64,000 nt of DNA from Chryseobacterium sp. VAUSW3 (GTDB lineage Bacteria; Bacteroidota; Bacteroidia; Flavobacteriales; Weeksellaceae): the NCBI RefSeq assembly GCF_002205795.1, contig NZ_NIUY01000001.1, positions 124,001-188,000 on the forward strand, written 5' to 3'. Both the position numbers and the translations under genes were made by a program. The notes below the pieces were generated by a model. That model was not told the origin of the DNA. It did not search any database and saw only the letters and a list, made by a program, of their open reading frames with translations. This document shows, in pieces, positions 1 through 8,178 of the stretch (position 1 is its first letter; each line of letters begins with the position of its first letter).

Positions 1-24
1 CAGTGGGCACCAACTCAATCTTAA
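1..24 (+). CDS. C-terminal tail of an upstream gene (partial)
   Basis: Frame 1 reads seven codons and then TAA at 22-24, and an intrinsic terminator follows seven bases later. This fits the last residues of a gene beginning left of the window. The other two frames are also briefly open, so the frame choice rests only on the position of the terminator. No function can be given. Confidence 0.3.
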   Translation, partial: QWAPTQS

Positions 25-30
25 ATCCAG

Positions 31-61
31 AAAAAAGTGAAACTCAACCTTTCACTTTTTT
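31..61 (+). terminator. intrinsic terminator of the upstream gene
   Basis: A 12-base stem (31-42 with 50-61, GTGAAA pairing with TTTCAC and flanked by A and T runs) encloses a 7-base loop and ends in T. It terminates whatever gene enters from the left and sits just before the acetyltransferase gene. Confidence 0.75.
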
Positions 62-90
62 CTTTTATACAATACTATAAAAATAAAAAC

Positions 91-375
91 ATGGCAGAAA
101 TACAACATCACAACAACGAAAAAAACGGCGTATTCGAAATTTATGAAGACGGCGTAAAAGTCGGAGAAATGACCTACACTTGGGCAGGTACAGATAAATT
201 CATCATCGATCACACCGGTGTTGATGAGGCCTTTAATGGAAAAGGATATGCAAAACAGCTGGTAATTGCAGGTATAGAATACGCAAGAGAAAATGGGAAA
301 AAAGTGATCCCCCTTTGCTCGTACGCTAAAGCTACGATTGCAAGAAATGCAGAACTGCAAGATGTTCTGGCATAA
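91..375 (+). CDS. small GNAT-family N-acetyltransferase (YjdJ-like)
   Basis: A 94-residue protein of the compact acetyltransferase group (Acetyltransf_CG type). It shows the characteristic order of a short beta region (GVFEIYEDGVKVGEMTY), a strand ending in the HTGVDEAFNGKGYA motif for acetyl-CoA pyrophosphate binding, then an alpha/beta element ending VIPLCSYAK. Family members are thought to bind acetyl-CoA; the acceptor is unknown. An in-frame upstream ATG at 37 lies inside the terminator hairpin of the previous gene, so the ATG at 91 (MAEIQ) is taken as the start. The gene is single, followed by its own terminator. Confidence 0.85.
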   Translation: MAEIQHHNNEKNGVFEIYEDGVKVGEMTYTWAGTDKFIIDHTGVDEAFNGKGYAKQLVIAGIEYARENGKKVIPLCSYAKATIARNAELQDVLA

Positions 376-396
376 AGAATTAAATACTTACTTTCC

Positions 397-428
397 AAAC
401 CCCATCAGCTAAAACTGAGGGGTTTTTT
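397..428 (+). terminator. intrinsic terminator after the acetyltransferase gene
   Basis: AACCCC-A-TCAG pairs with CTGA-GGGGTT (one bulged A, six-base loop), followed by a T tract. Confidence 0.8.
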
Positions 429-537
429 GTTACTGGTGACTGACCAACCAAGTAATGCTAAAGGAAAGTAAAACCAGAGAAATCTATCACCGATAAGAAA
501 CGCAGGACAGGCTTCTGGAGAAATACCGTAAAAAAAC

Positions 538-545
538 TATATTTG
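538..545 (+). promoter_or_regulatory. -7 element of the symporter promoter
   Basis: TATATTTG matches the Bacteroidota TAnnTTTG box, 20 bases before the ATG at 566. No perfect TTG is seen at -33; CTG at 515-517 is the nearest candidate. Confidence 0.55.
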
Positions 546-565
546 CTCATTAAATTCTTAAAAAA

Positions 566-2125
566 ATGAACCCAGGAACGATTTTGCTCTTATTTGTTTT
601 CGCGTATTTTATCGGTTTATTGGTGATCTCGTACATCACCAGCAGAAATGCCGACAACCAGTCATTCTTTATCGGAAACAAAAAAAGCAAATGGTGGCTT
701 GTAGCGTTTGGGATGATTGGCACCAGTTTGAGTGGCGTTACGTTTATTTCGGTTCCGGGAACTGTCGGCAAAATAACAGCAGGAGATTATCCCTTCGGTG
801 GATTCGAATACTATATGCTGGTAATCGGTTTTTTTATCGGCTACTTTATCGTGGCATTCGTTCTTCTGCCTCTTTATTACCGGATGAATCTCACTTCCAT
901 TTATACCTATCTGGGGCGGAGGTTTAATGTAGAAGCTCACAAAATCGGTTCTCTGTTCTTTATTATTTCACGTTCCATTGGTGCAACAGCAAGATTATAC
1001 TTAGTGGTAAATGTATTGCAGATATTTCTTCTCTCGGCTTTAGGCGTACCGTTTTGGGTAACTTCTGCTGTTATTCTTATCATGGTTTTACTCTATACAT
1101 TCGAAGGCGGGGTAAAAACAATTGTAATTACCGATACACTTCAGACTTCATTTATGATCCTGAGTTTGGTGGTTTGTATTATCTTTATTCTCTCCAATCT
1201 TAATTTATCCGCAGGCGAAGCATACAATGTGCTGGCGGCTAAAAACTATACGCATTTCGTTAATTTCGATGTAAACTCGAAAACATTTTTCCTGAAAACA
1301 ATTCTCGGCGGTATGTTTATCACGATCGCCATGACTGGTCTGGATCAGGAGATGATGCAGAAGAACATTTCTGTAGACAATCTTAAAAATTCCAAGAAGA
1401 ATATGCTCACTTTTGCAGGAACACTTTTACTTGTGAATCTTGCCTTTCTTTTCCTGGGAGGACTTCTATACCTGTTCGCCATGGAAAATGGTGCTGAATA
1501 CGCAAAAATCGTTGATATCGTAAACGGGAAAGAAAACATTACCAATGTTTTTGGTTTTAAAGATGCTGCAACAGGCACTGTACATAATATCATGGGCGAC
1601 GATCTTTTTCCTGCACTTTCGCTTCAGGGCTATTTCCCGCTGTTTATCTCGGTAATTTTCATCATTGGTTTAATTTCCGCACTTTTTCCTTCTGCAGATG
1701 GCGCATTAACTGCCGTTACAAGCTCATACTGTGTAGATTTATTAAACATCAATGAAGACACAACCAAAACTGAAAAGCAGAAAAAAAGACTGCGGATGAA
1801 GATTCATTTAATCTTCACCGCCATTTTCTTCGCTTTAATCATGATTTTCAAAGCCATTGATGATAAATCAATCGTATATCTCATCATGGAAGTTGCCGGT
1901 TATACTTACGGACCGCTTCTGGGACTTTTTGCCTTCGGGATTTTAACCAAATATCAGATTACCAAAAAATATGCAATCATTGCCGTAACTTTGCTGGCAC
2001 CGGTTTTAACCTATTTCATCAACTATCTGGTAACCCAGAATACAGATTACAGAATTGGTGTAGAACTTATTATAATTAACGGTCTTCTCACTTTTATAGG
2101 GCTGTGGCTGATCAGAAAGAAATAA
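566..2125 (+). CDS. sodium:solute symporter (SSS/SLC5 family)
   Basis: A 519-residue polytopic inner-membrane protein with about 13 hydrophobic segments, the normal size for sodium:solute symporters. The SLSGVTFISVPG stretch near residues 53-64 and the SADGALTAVTSSYCVDL stretch near 373-389 are typical of the family core around the sodium and substrate sites. Family members couple sodium influx to uptake of sugars, amino acids, sialic acid or vitamins; the substrate cannot be read from the sequence and no catabolic partner is adjacent. The gene has its own promoter and terminator, so it is probably monocistronic. Confidence 0.9.
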   Translation: MNPGTILLLFVFAYFIGLLVISYITSRNADNQSFFIGNKKSKWWLVAFGMIGTSLSGVTFISVPGTVGKITAGDYPFGGFEYYMLVIGFFIGYFIVAFVLLPLYYRMNLTSIYTYLGRRFNVEAHKIGSLFFIISRSIGATARLYLVVNVLQIFLLSALGVPFWVTSAVILIMVLLYTFEGGVKTIVITDTLQTSFMILSLVVCIIFILSNLNLSAGEAYNVLAAKNYTHFVNFDVNSKTFFLKTILGGMFITIAMTGLDQEMMQKNISVDNLKNSKKNMLTFAGTLLLVNLAFLFLGGLLYLFAMENGAEYAKIVDIVNGKENITNVFGFKDAATGTVHNIMGDDLFPALSLQGYFPLFISVIFIIGLISALFPSADGALTAVTSSYCVDLLNINEDTTKTEKQKKRLRMKIHLIFTAIFFALIMIFKAIDDKSIVYLIMEVAGYTYGPLLGLFAFGILTKYQITKKYAIIAVTLLAPVLTYFINYLVTQNTDYRIGVELIIINGLLTFIGLWLIRKK

Positions 2126-2148
2126 AATCTTAACAAATAATCAACAAT

Positions 2149-2175
2149 ATTCCGGGGCGAAAACCCGGAATTTTT
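2149..2175 (+). terminator. intrinsic terminator after the symporter gene
   Basis: ATTCCGGG pairs with CCCGGAAT around a 7-base loop, followed by four to five T. Confidence 0.75.
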
Positions 2176-2229
2176 CATTTCGCAAAACCATCAAAAATTC
2201 GTAAATTCGCTGGCAAATAAATCAAAATA

Positions 2230-3081
2230 ATGAGTAAAAGTATTGAAGAGCTGAAATCTCTTACAACACAGATCAGAAGAGACATTTTAAGAATGGTTCA
2301 TGCCGTGAATTCCGGGCATCCCGGTGGTAGTTTGGGCTGTACCGAGTACTTCACCGCACTGTACGGAAAAGTGATGAACTATAAACTTCCGTTCACCATG
2401 GAAGGTAAAAATGAAGATCTATTCTTCCTTTCCAACGGACACATTTCGCCGGTGTTCTATTCAACTTTGGCGAGATTTGGCTACTTTCCGGTAGAAGAAC
2501 TGAAAACTTTCAGAAGATTGAATTCCAGATTGCAGGGTCACCCAACAACTCATGAAGGTTTGCCGGGAGTTAGAATCGCTTCGGGCTCGCTTGGACAAGG
2601 ACTTTCTGTTGCGATTGGAGCTGCTTTAGGAAAAAAATTGGACGGAGATCAATCGTTAGTTTACTCGCTTCACGGTGACGGTGAACTTCAGGAAGGACAA
2701 ATTTGGGAAGCATTGATGTATGCCGCTCACAACAAAGTGGATAATTTAATTTCTACCATCGATTTCAATAACAGACAAATTGACGGTGACGTTGATGATG
2801 TCTTGAGTTTGGGAGATTTAAATGCAAAACTTCGTGCTTTTGGTTGGGACGTTTTGGAAGAGAAAAACGGAAACGATTTGGAAGCCGTTATTGCAGTTCT
2901 GGAAAACGCCAAAGCCAAAACCGGAAACGGGAAACCAATCGCGATTATCCTACATACAGAAATGGGTTATGGTGTAGATTATATGATGGGAACTCACGCA
3001 TGGCACGGAAAAGCACCAAACGACGAACAGTTGGATACCGCTTTCAAACAGCTTTATCTTGAAGCTCCTGCAGATTACTAA
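2230..3081 (+). CDS. transketolase, N-terminal (ThDP pyrophosphate-binding) subunit
   Basis: A 283-residue protein that equals the first third of a classical transketolase. It carries the SGHPGGSLG motif (residues 28-36) and the thiamine diphosphate motif HGDGELQEG (about 149-157) with the FNNRQIDG follow-on. With the C-terminal subunit (4322-5269) it should form a two-chain transketolase moving two-carbon units between sugar phosphates in the non-oxidative pentose phosphate pathway. Split transketolases are known in many bacteria, but here the two genes are separated by an unrelated secreted-protein gene. The region before the ATG has TAAATTCG, a variant of the usual -7 box. Confidence 0.93.
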   Translation: MSKSIEELKSLTTQIRRDILRMVHAVNSGHPGGSLGCTEYFTALYGKVMNYKLPFTMEGKNEDLFFLSNGHISPVFYSTLARFGYFPVEELKTFRRLNSRLQGHPTTHEGLPGVRIASGSLGQGLSVAIGAALGKKLDGDQSLVYSLHGDGELQEGQIWEALMYAAHNKVDNLISTIDFNNRQIDGDVDDVLSLGDLNAKLRAFGWDVLEEKNGNDLEAVIAVLENAKAKTGNGKPIAIILHTEMGYGVDYMMGTHAWHGKAPNDEQLDTAFKQLYLEAPADY

Positions 3082-3099
3082 AACACAGAAAAAAAATAA

Positions 3100-4272
3100 A
3101 TGAAAAAAACTTTAACCTTTATTGCGGCTTTTCTTTTTCTGGCCTTAAATGCGCAGGAAAAAAGAATTGATTTCAGCAAAGAACTGAAATACAGTTTTGT
3201 TGGTGGAAAAGAAAAAACGACGGACATTTCCTTTAAATCTTTGGGAAATACTTCCGGAGAATTCCTTACGCAAGCCAGTTTTAATATGTTTCCCATTAAT
3301 ATGTTTTCTGATAATTTGGGCATGTCCACGGTGAATATTGGCTTAAACAACAAGTTGAGCAATTCTTCCGCTGGAATGATGATGTTTGGACACGGAAGTG
3401 CTTTTTCAGACGGTAAAACGTATGACGCGGAAATCAAAAAGCTGAATACGAAGGAAACCATTTTGGGACTTTCGTGCAGTCATTATCTTATAACCTATCC
3501 AAAAAGTTATGATGAGCATTATTACGAAGGTGAAGATGCTGTAGATGCCGGAAAAGAAACCATGAAAGTTTGTCTTGATGATAAAAATTCGCTGAACAAT
3601 GTTCCGGTTCTTACCGGAATTTTAGGTCAGTTTGGGCGTAAAAAAATTGCTTTAGGTTCTATGAAAGGTTTGGTGATGAAAATCGCTCCGGAAGAAGAAT
3701 ATTCTAAAGATTACATGGTGTTGAGTTCCATGAAAGAATCTAAAGATTTTGTATATTTCGACCACCGTTCTGCGATGATGAAACAGCAAAAAATGATGGA
3801 TTCTATTGCTTTGCAAAGACAAAAGTGGGAAAGCGAATATGCTGTAGATACAGCTGCTGTTTATGCAGATTCAGCAGCAGCAATTGTGGACTCTGTAGCA
3901 GCAGCAAATTGGGACGACTATTATGACGAACTGCCAAAATATGAATCTACCTGGAAAAAAGCGCCGGAGGAAACCTCTTACGCGATTGAAAGTGTTAATA
4001 CCGAAAAACTTTGGGACGGAATTCCGAAGCACTGCAGAAATTTGGATAAAGATTTACCGCAACTTTCCAACAAAGAATTTGAAGGACATCTGAGAAACCT
4101 TTCCGGACAAATGTGCGATATGTATCTTACACAATCCAGCCAACACACCGTTGCCGTTAAGATGACTTTGGATGATATTCGTCGGGAATATCTCTACATC
4201 AACAAAAATAAAGGGAAACTCAACAAATCAGACCAACGGAAAGTGGACCGTTATCTGGAAAATTTAGATTAA
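3100..4272 (+). CDS. secreted protein of unknown function inside the transketolase pair
   Basis: A 390-residue protein beginning with a clear signal peptide (MKKTLTFIAAFLFLALNAQ, cleavage likely after residue 18). The mature part has no domain I recognise; the early KELKYSFVGGKEKTTDISF segment loosely resembles DUF4412-type periplasmic proteins. Residues about 245-270 are an alanine/aspartate/serine-rich low-complexity linker. It starts 18 bases after the transketolase N-subunit and ends 49 bases before the C-subunit on the same strand, so co-transcription is likely. Nothing in it suggests an enzymatic link to the cytosolic transketolase. Confidence 0.75.
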   Translation: MKKTLTFIAAFLFLALNAQEKRIDFSKELKYSFVGGKEKTTDISFKSLGNTSGEFLTQASFNMFPINMFSDNLGMSTVNIGLNNKLSNSSAGMMMFGHGSAFSDGKTYDAEIKKLNTKETILGLSCSHYLITYPKSYDEHYYEGEDAVDAGKETMKVCLDDKNSLNNVPVLTGILGQFGRKKIALGSMKGLVMKIAPEEEYSKDYMVLSSMKESKDFVYFDHRSAMMKQQKMMDSIALQRQKWESEYAVDTAAVYADSAAAIVDSVAAANWDDYYDELPKYESTWKKAPEETSYAIESVNTEKLWDGIPKHCRNLDKDLPQLSNKEFEGHLRNLSGQMCDMYLTQSSQHTVAVKMTLDDIRREYLYINKNKGKLNKSDQRKVDRYLENLD

Positions 4273-4321
4273 ATCAATAAAAAGTAAATAAGGAACCAAA
4301 AGTTCCACCAAAAAGTAAAAA

Positions 4322-5269
4322 ATGAAATACGAAGTTTTAGATAAAAAAGATACAAGAAGCGGATTCGGAGCCGGATTGGCTGAATTGGCGGATAAAAACC
4401 CTAATGTTGTAGCACTTTGCGCAGACCTTATCGGTTCTTTAAAGATGGAAAAATTCATCGAAAAAGCACCGGAAAGATTCTTTCAGGTCGGGATTGCAGA
4501 AGCGAATATGATTGGCGTTGCTGCCGGATTAACTATTAATGGTAAAATTCCCTTCACGGGAACTTTTGCGAATTTTTCAACATCAAGAGTGTATGACCAA
4601 ATTCGTCAAAGTATCGCTTATTCCAACAAAAATGTAAAAATTTGTGCTTCTCACGCCGGATTAACTTTGGGTGAAGACGGCGCAACACACCAGGTTTTGG
4701 AAGACATCGGAATGATGAAAATGCTTCCGGGAATGACGGTTATCAACACTTGCGACTACAACCAAACAAAAGCCGCAACTTTGGCGATTGCCGATTTTGA
4801 AGGTCCGGTTTATTTGAGATTTGGTCGTCCCGTCGTTCCGGTTTTTATTCCGGAAGATATGAAGTTCGAAATTGGGAAAGGAATTTTACTTCAAGAAGGA
4901 AAAGATGTAACCATCGTTGCAACCGGACATTTGGTTTGGGAATCTTTGGTTGCTGCAGATGAACTGGAGAAAGAGGGAATTTCGTGTGAGGTGATTAACA
5001 TTCACACCATTAAACCTCTGGACGAAGAAATTATTCTGAAATCTGTTGAAAAAACCGGCAAAATCGTAACCGCTGAAGAACACAATTATTTAGGTGGTTT
5101 AGGCGAATCGGTTGCAGGTATGTTAGCCAGAAAAAGACCTACAATCCAGGAATTTGTTGCAGTAAACGATACTTTCGGTGAATCAGCAACACCGGCGGAA
5201 CTGATGAAGAAATATAAAATCGATGCTGCTGCTGTGAAAGAGGCGGTGATGAGGATTTTGGAAAGATAA
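4322..5269 (+). CDS. transketolase, C-terminal subunit (pyrimidine-binding and C-terminal domains)
   Basis: A 315-residue partner of the N-terminal subunit. The pyrimidine-binding domain carries the FQVGIAEANMIGVAAGL segment near residues 57-73, whose glutamate activates thiamine diphosphate, and the GATHQVLED segment. The C-terminal domain follows (residues about 190-315). It completes the active site at the interface with the 2230-3081 product. The length is normal for the split form. A double hairpin follows, closing the three-gene unit. Confidence 0.93.
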   Translation: MKYEVLDKKDTRSGFGAGLAELADKNPNVVALCADLIGSLKMEKFIEKAPERFFQVGIAEANMIGVAAGLTINGKIPFTGTFANFSTSRVYDQIRQSIAYSNKNVKICASHAGLTLGEDGATHQVLEDIGMMKMLPGMTVINTCDYNQTKAATLAIADFEGPVYLRFGRPVVPVFIPEDMKFEIGKGILLQEGKDVTIVATGHLVWESLVAADELEKEGISCEVINIHTIKPLDEEIILKSVEKTGKIVTAEEHNYLGGLGESVAGMLARKRPTIQEFVAVNDTFGESATPAELMKKYKIDAAAVKEAVMRILER

Positions 5270-5281
5270 TCGTAAAAAATA

Positions 5282-5357
5282 AGACCTAACAATCTTTTAA
5301 AAACTTGTTAGGTCTCCTAAATTTTAAAACACGCTTTTTTTAAGGCGTGTTTTTTTG
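5282..5357 (+). terminator. tandem hairpins ending the transketolase unit
   Basis: First an 11-bp perfect inverted repeat (5282-5292 with 5305-5315), then AAAACACGC pairing with GCGTGTTTT (5326-5334, 5345-5353) followed by a T tract. The second is a standard intrinsic terminator; the first may add to it. Confidence 0.8.
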
Positions 5358-5370
5358 TTAAATTTAGTTT

Positions 5371-5730
5371 ATGAATGAGAAAAATTATAACCGCATTTTC
5401 AAAATGTCGTTCGCCTCAGTTTATCCGCATTACATGACAAAAGTGGAGAAAAAAGGACGAACCATTGCCGAACTTCACGAAGTTATTTTTTGGTTAACGG
5501 GATATGATGAAGCGACTTTACATAAAATCATTGCAGACAAAACCAATTTTGAGGATTTCTTTAAGAATGCTCCGCAACTCCATCCTAATGTTTCCAAAAT
5601 TACGGGCGTCATCTGTGGTTACCGTGTGGAGGAAATTGAAAATCCTTTAATGCAGAAAATTAGATATTTGGATAAGTTGGTCGACGAGTTGGCAAAAGGA
5701 AAAGCGATTGAAAAGATTTTAAGACCATAA
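5371..5730 (+). CDS. DUF2200 family protein
   Basis: A 119-residue soluble protein of the DUF2200 family, recognisable from the N-terminal [21 protein letters not shown] segment (split by the family's conserved tyrosines), the VIFWLTGYD motif and the C-terminal [18 protein letters not shown] helix. Family function is unknown. The -7-like TAAATTTA ends four bases before the ATG, which suggests a leaderless transcript. The stop codon directly abuts the stop codon of the convergent membrane-protein gene, with no base between them. Confidence 0.85.
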   Translation: MNEKNYNRIFKMSFASVYPHYMTKVEKKGRTIAELHEVIFWLTGYDEATLHKIIADKTNFEDFFKNAPQLHPNVSKITGVICGYRVEEIENPLMQKIRYLDKLVDELAKGKAIEKILRP

Positions 5731-6867
5731 TTATTGACCAAAAACTGTTTTCAGGGATTTGTTATTAAGATTTTTTTGCATCAAAATAAACATCCAAAAC
5801 AATTGCAAAATAATGAACGGAAAGAAAAAACGGAACTGTCCCGCCGCAGGAAATAAGAAGAACTTCATATAAATATTCACAAAAAGAAGAATGGCAAACA
5901 GCTTTTCTTCTTTCTTTTTTCCGAGATAAAGCGAAGCAATCATTAAAATTGATGAGGACAGAATTACTTTTTTCATGTTCAGCAAGTTTCCGAAAGCAAC
6001 ATTGGTGTATTCTCTCCAAGTAAAGTCGGGGTTCTGTTTAGAAATAAAATTCCTTCTGCTGATGAAAGAATCGTAAAACAAATCTTTCCAACCTGGATAA
6101 TGGTAAAATTTGATGAGGGAAAAATACATCGCGAACAATATCAATGAATACCCAATAATTTTAAAATCAACTTTCTTAGATTTTGAATAATTAACTAATA
6201 ATTCAAAGAAGAGATAACTTAACCCGAAAATCAAATAATCTGCTCTGATTAAAACTAGACAGACCATCAAAAGAAACCTCAACAATAACGGATACTTTTT
6301 TAAATAGGCATAGAAAAAAGCCAGCAAAACCATAAAGCCAAACATATCAGGATTTGGTGCGATGGCTAAATCCGAAAAGAGTGGAAGTAAAAAAATGAAG
6401 AGCGAAAGCGAAAAAACCAACCAACCTCTCTGCGGAAAAATATGTCCCAGAATTAAGAAAACAAAAATTCCTGCAAGAAAACAGCTCGTTAAATTGGTCA
6501 CCAAAACCGATTTTGGCAAAGAAAATCCCAATTTGTAGAAGAAATCAATTGCGGCAACAAATAAAACTTTAACCTGATAATACGGCAACTGTTCAGAGAA
6601 TGATTGCGCATTTTCATAAAAGGATTTCCTCGCATTATTTCCTTTGATGATTTGGGTGAATTCACTTTCTGGAGCTTCCTGTTTTATTGACTGGAACGTG
6701 AGTTGATGAACTTTATCAAAATTCCCGGGAAATTCAGCCGCCAAAACACTTCCGACATAGCCCGGTAAATCCCAGTCATAGCTTCGGTTTTCATAATTTA
6801 TGAAAATTGAAAATGCGAAAGTCACGCACAAAATAAAAAAGCGCAATATATTTTGAATCTTCATCAT
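5731..6867 (-). CDS. polytopic membrane protein, possibly a GT-C-type glycosyltransferase
   Basis: About 378 residues with roughly nine to ten hydrophobic segments. After the first segment there is a long extracytoplasmic loop starting YDWDLPGY, later a PNPDMFGF motif, an LIRADYLIF segment and, near the end, AAGQFRFFFPF. An acidic first loop followed by a membrane bundle with R/P-rich motifs is the general plan of GT-C glycosyltransferases acting on lipid-linked sugars; that is inference, and no family is certain. A TTG at 6870 could also open the frame but the ATG at 6867 is preferred. It lies three bases after the DUF486 gene and is probably co-transcribed. Confidence 0.7.
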   Translation of the reverse strand: MMKIQNILRFFILCVTFAFSIFINYENRSYDWDLPGYVGSVLAAEFPGNFDKVHQLTFQSIKQEAPESEFTQIIKGNNARKSFYENAQSFSEQLPYYQVKVLFVAAIDFFYKLGFSLPKSVLVTNLTSCFLAGIFVFLILGHIFPQRGWLVFSLSLFIFLLPLFSDLAIAPNPDMFGFMVLLAFFYAYLKKYPLLLRFLLMVCLVLIRADYLIFGLSYLFFELLVNYSKSKKVDFKIIGYSLILFAMYFSLIKFYHYPGWKDLFYDSFISRRNFISKQNPDFTWREYTNVAFGNLLNMKKVILSSSILMIASLYLGKKKEEKLFAILLFVNIYMKFFLFPAAGQFRFFFPFIILQLFWMFILMQKNLNNKSLKTVFGQ

Positions 6868-6870
6868 CAA

Positions 6871-7242
6871 TTATTTTTTAAACACAAAATACACCGCCAA
6901 AACCAAACATACAGAAGCATAAAGATGATTCATATTAAGTTTAATATTCTTAAAAGCAACCACGGCAAAAATCACGAAAACGACCAACGTTATCACTTCC
7001 TGGATCACTTTCAGCTGAAATAAACTAAAAGGACCGCCATTCCCCTCAAAACCAATTCTGTTTGCGGGAACTTGGAACATGTACTCAAATAAAGCCAGTC
7101 CCCAACTTAAAATGATGATGGAAAAAATTCCTGTCTTTTTCAGCCAACCCATCTCCTCGAATTTTAAATGTCCGCACCAAGCGAGTGTCATGAAAACGTT
7201 GGAAATCACGAGAAATAAAATCGTGAATATGGCTTTGCTCAT
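6871..7242 (-). CDS. DMT-type small membrane protein (DUF486)
   Basis: A 123-residue protein with four hydrophobic segments and the family signatures TLAWCGHLKF near residues 19-28 and the central EYMFQVPANRIG loop. DUF486 proteins belong to the drug/metabolite transporter superfamily; the substrate is unknown. First gene of a two-gene minus-strand unit with the possible GT-C protein. Confidence 0.88.
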   Translation of the reverse strand: MSKAIFTILFLVISNVFMTLAWCGHLKFEEMGWLKKTGIFSIIILSWGLALFEYMFQVPANRIGFEGNGGPFSLFQLKVIQEVITLVVFVIFAVVAFKNIKLNMNHLYASVCLVLAVYFVFKK

Positions 7243-7259
7243 GATTTATAAATTTTCCT

Positions 7260-7291
7260 CAAAAATAGGCAAAAAACAAAATCCGCCTCAA
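7260..7291 (-). promoter_or_regulatory. promoter of the DUF486 operon
   Basis: On the minus strand the sequence reads TTG (7291-7289), 21 bases, TATTTTTG (7267-7260), then 17 bases to the ATG at 7242. A complete match to the Bacteroidota consensus. Confidence 0.7.
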
Positions 7292-7337
7292 AAATTCTGA
7301 AACGGATTCTTATCAAATAAACAACTACGGAATTAAT

Positions 7338-8051
7338 TTAGAATGTTTTTTCCATCGCGATTGCTTTTGGAAAAAGAATGTTATTTTCTAAGTGAATGTG
7401 TTTGTGCAGGTCGTTCTGGAAGTCTTCCAGCATTCTGTACGTTACCTGGTAAGTTCCACAGGCGTCATCTGGAAACTCATAATTATTGGTAAGTTCAGCA
7501 ATTTTTACGAAACGTTCGCCTTCAGCTTCATGCTCGTGCTTCATCATGGCAACAGGATTTTCTACTGTTCCGAAACGAGGCGCCGGCAATGCGTCGCCAT
7601 TTTTCTTCGCTTCTACCATCTGCTTGATGAACGGGAAAAGAATGAGTTCTTCTTTTTTCATGTGTGCTGCCAAATCCTGGGCACTGCCTATAAAAAGTTC
7701 GTTAATATCAAAAAGTTCAGGATGTCTTTCACCGTGTACTTTGCAAAGTTTATTCAAATAAGGAATCAACATTGCAGATTTTTCTTCCACGTAACGGTGG
7801 TGGGTTTTCTCAACATAATCTGCCAATAAATCCAGTGGCCACGAATTGAAATCGATATCTTCAGATTTTCTGTTGGCTACTTCTTCCAGTTCTCTATAAA
7901 TTTCTTCCGGACTTACTTTTTTGTTATCACAAGCCTCTTCTACCGTTCTTCCGCCTTTGCAGCAGAAATCGATATTGTATTTTTTAAAAACTTCTGCAGT
8001 TCTGAAATTTTCTGCAACGAAGTCGCCGATTGTTTTTTCTTGAGTAAGCAT
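7338..8051 (-). CDS. ric: iron-sulfur cluster repair di-iron protein (Ric/ScdA/YtfE)
   Basis: A 237-residue protein with the ScdA_N/DUF542 domain (residues about 5-60) including the FCCKGG motif with C30 and C31, and a hemerythrin-like four-helix domain holding the conserved histidines that bind two irons (KTHHRY, KVHGERH, AAHMKKEE, MKHEHEAEGE, HKHIHLENN). Family members restore Fe-S clusters damaged by nitric oxide or peroxide and can release NO-bound iron. It sits 127 bases downstream of an Fe-S-type Rrf2 regulator gene, and a 28-bp palindrome overlaps its promoter, so NO- or Fe-S-dependent repression is likely. Confidence 0.95.
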   Translation of the reverse strand: MLTQEKTIGDFVAENFRTAEVFKKYNIDFCCKGGRTVEEACDNKKVSPEEIYRELEEVANRKSEDIDFNSWPLDLLADYVEKTHHRYVEEKSAMLIPYLNKLCKVHGERHPELFDINELFIGSAQDLAAHMKKEELILFPFIKQMVEAKKNGDALPAPRFGTVENPVAMMKHEHEAEGERFVKIAELTNNYEFPDDACGTYQVTYRMLEDFQNDLHKHIHLENNILFPKAIAMEKTF

Positions 8052-8076
8052 TTACTTTTGGTTTTAAATTATAGTA

Positions 8077-8107
8077 CAAATTTAAAAAATATTTTTAATT
8101 CGGACAA
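8077..8107 (-). promoter_or_regulatory. promoter of ric
   Basis: On the minus strand: TTG (8107-8105), 20 bases, TAAATTTG (8084-8077), then 25 bases to the ATG at 8051. The -33 TTG lies inside the palindrome at 8095-8122. Confidence 0.7.
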
Positions 8108-8122
8108 ATTTATCCTAATTAA
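8095..8122. promoter_or_regulatory. 28-bp palindromic operator between ric and the Rrf2 gene
   Basis: The two 14-base half sites pair at 12 of 14 positions: TTAATTcGGA and TCCtAATTAA flank the core CAAATTTA. It covers the -33 element of the ric promoter, where a bound repressor would exclude RNA polymerase. The size and dyad symmetry suit a dimeric Rrf2 regulator, and the nearest gene encodes one. Binding itself is inferred. Confidence 0.65.
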
Positions 8123-8178
8123 TTTTAAAAGTAATTTATTGTTGAGTTCTTTAAATTTTGAAAACTGAAATATCTATT

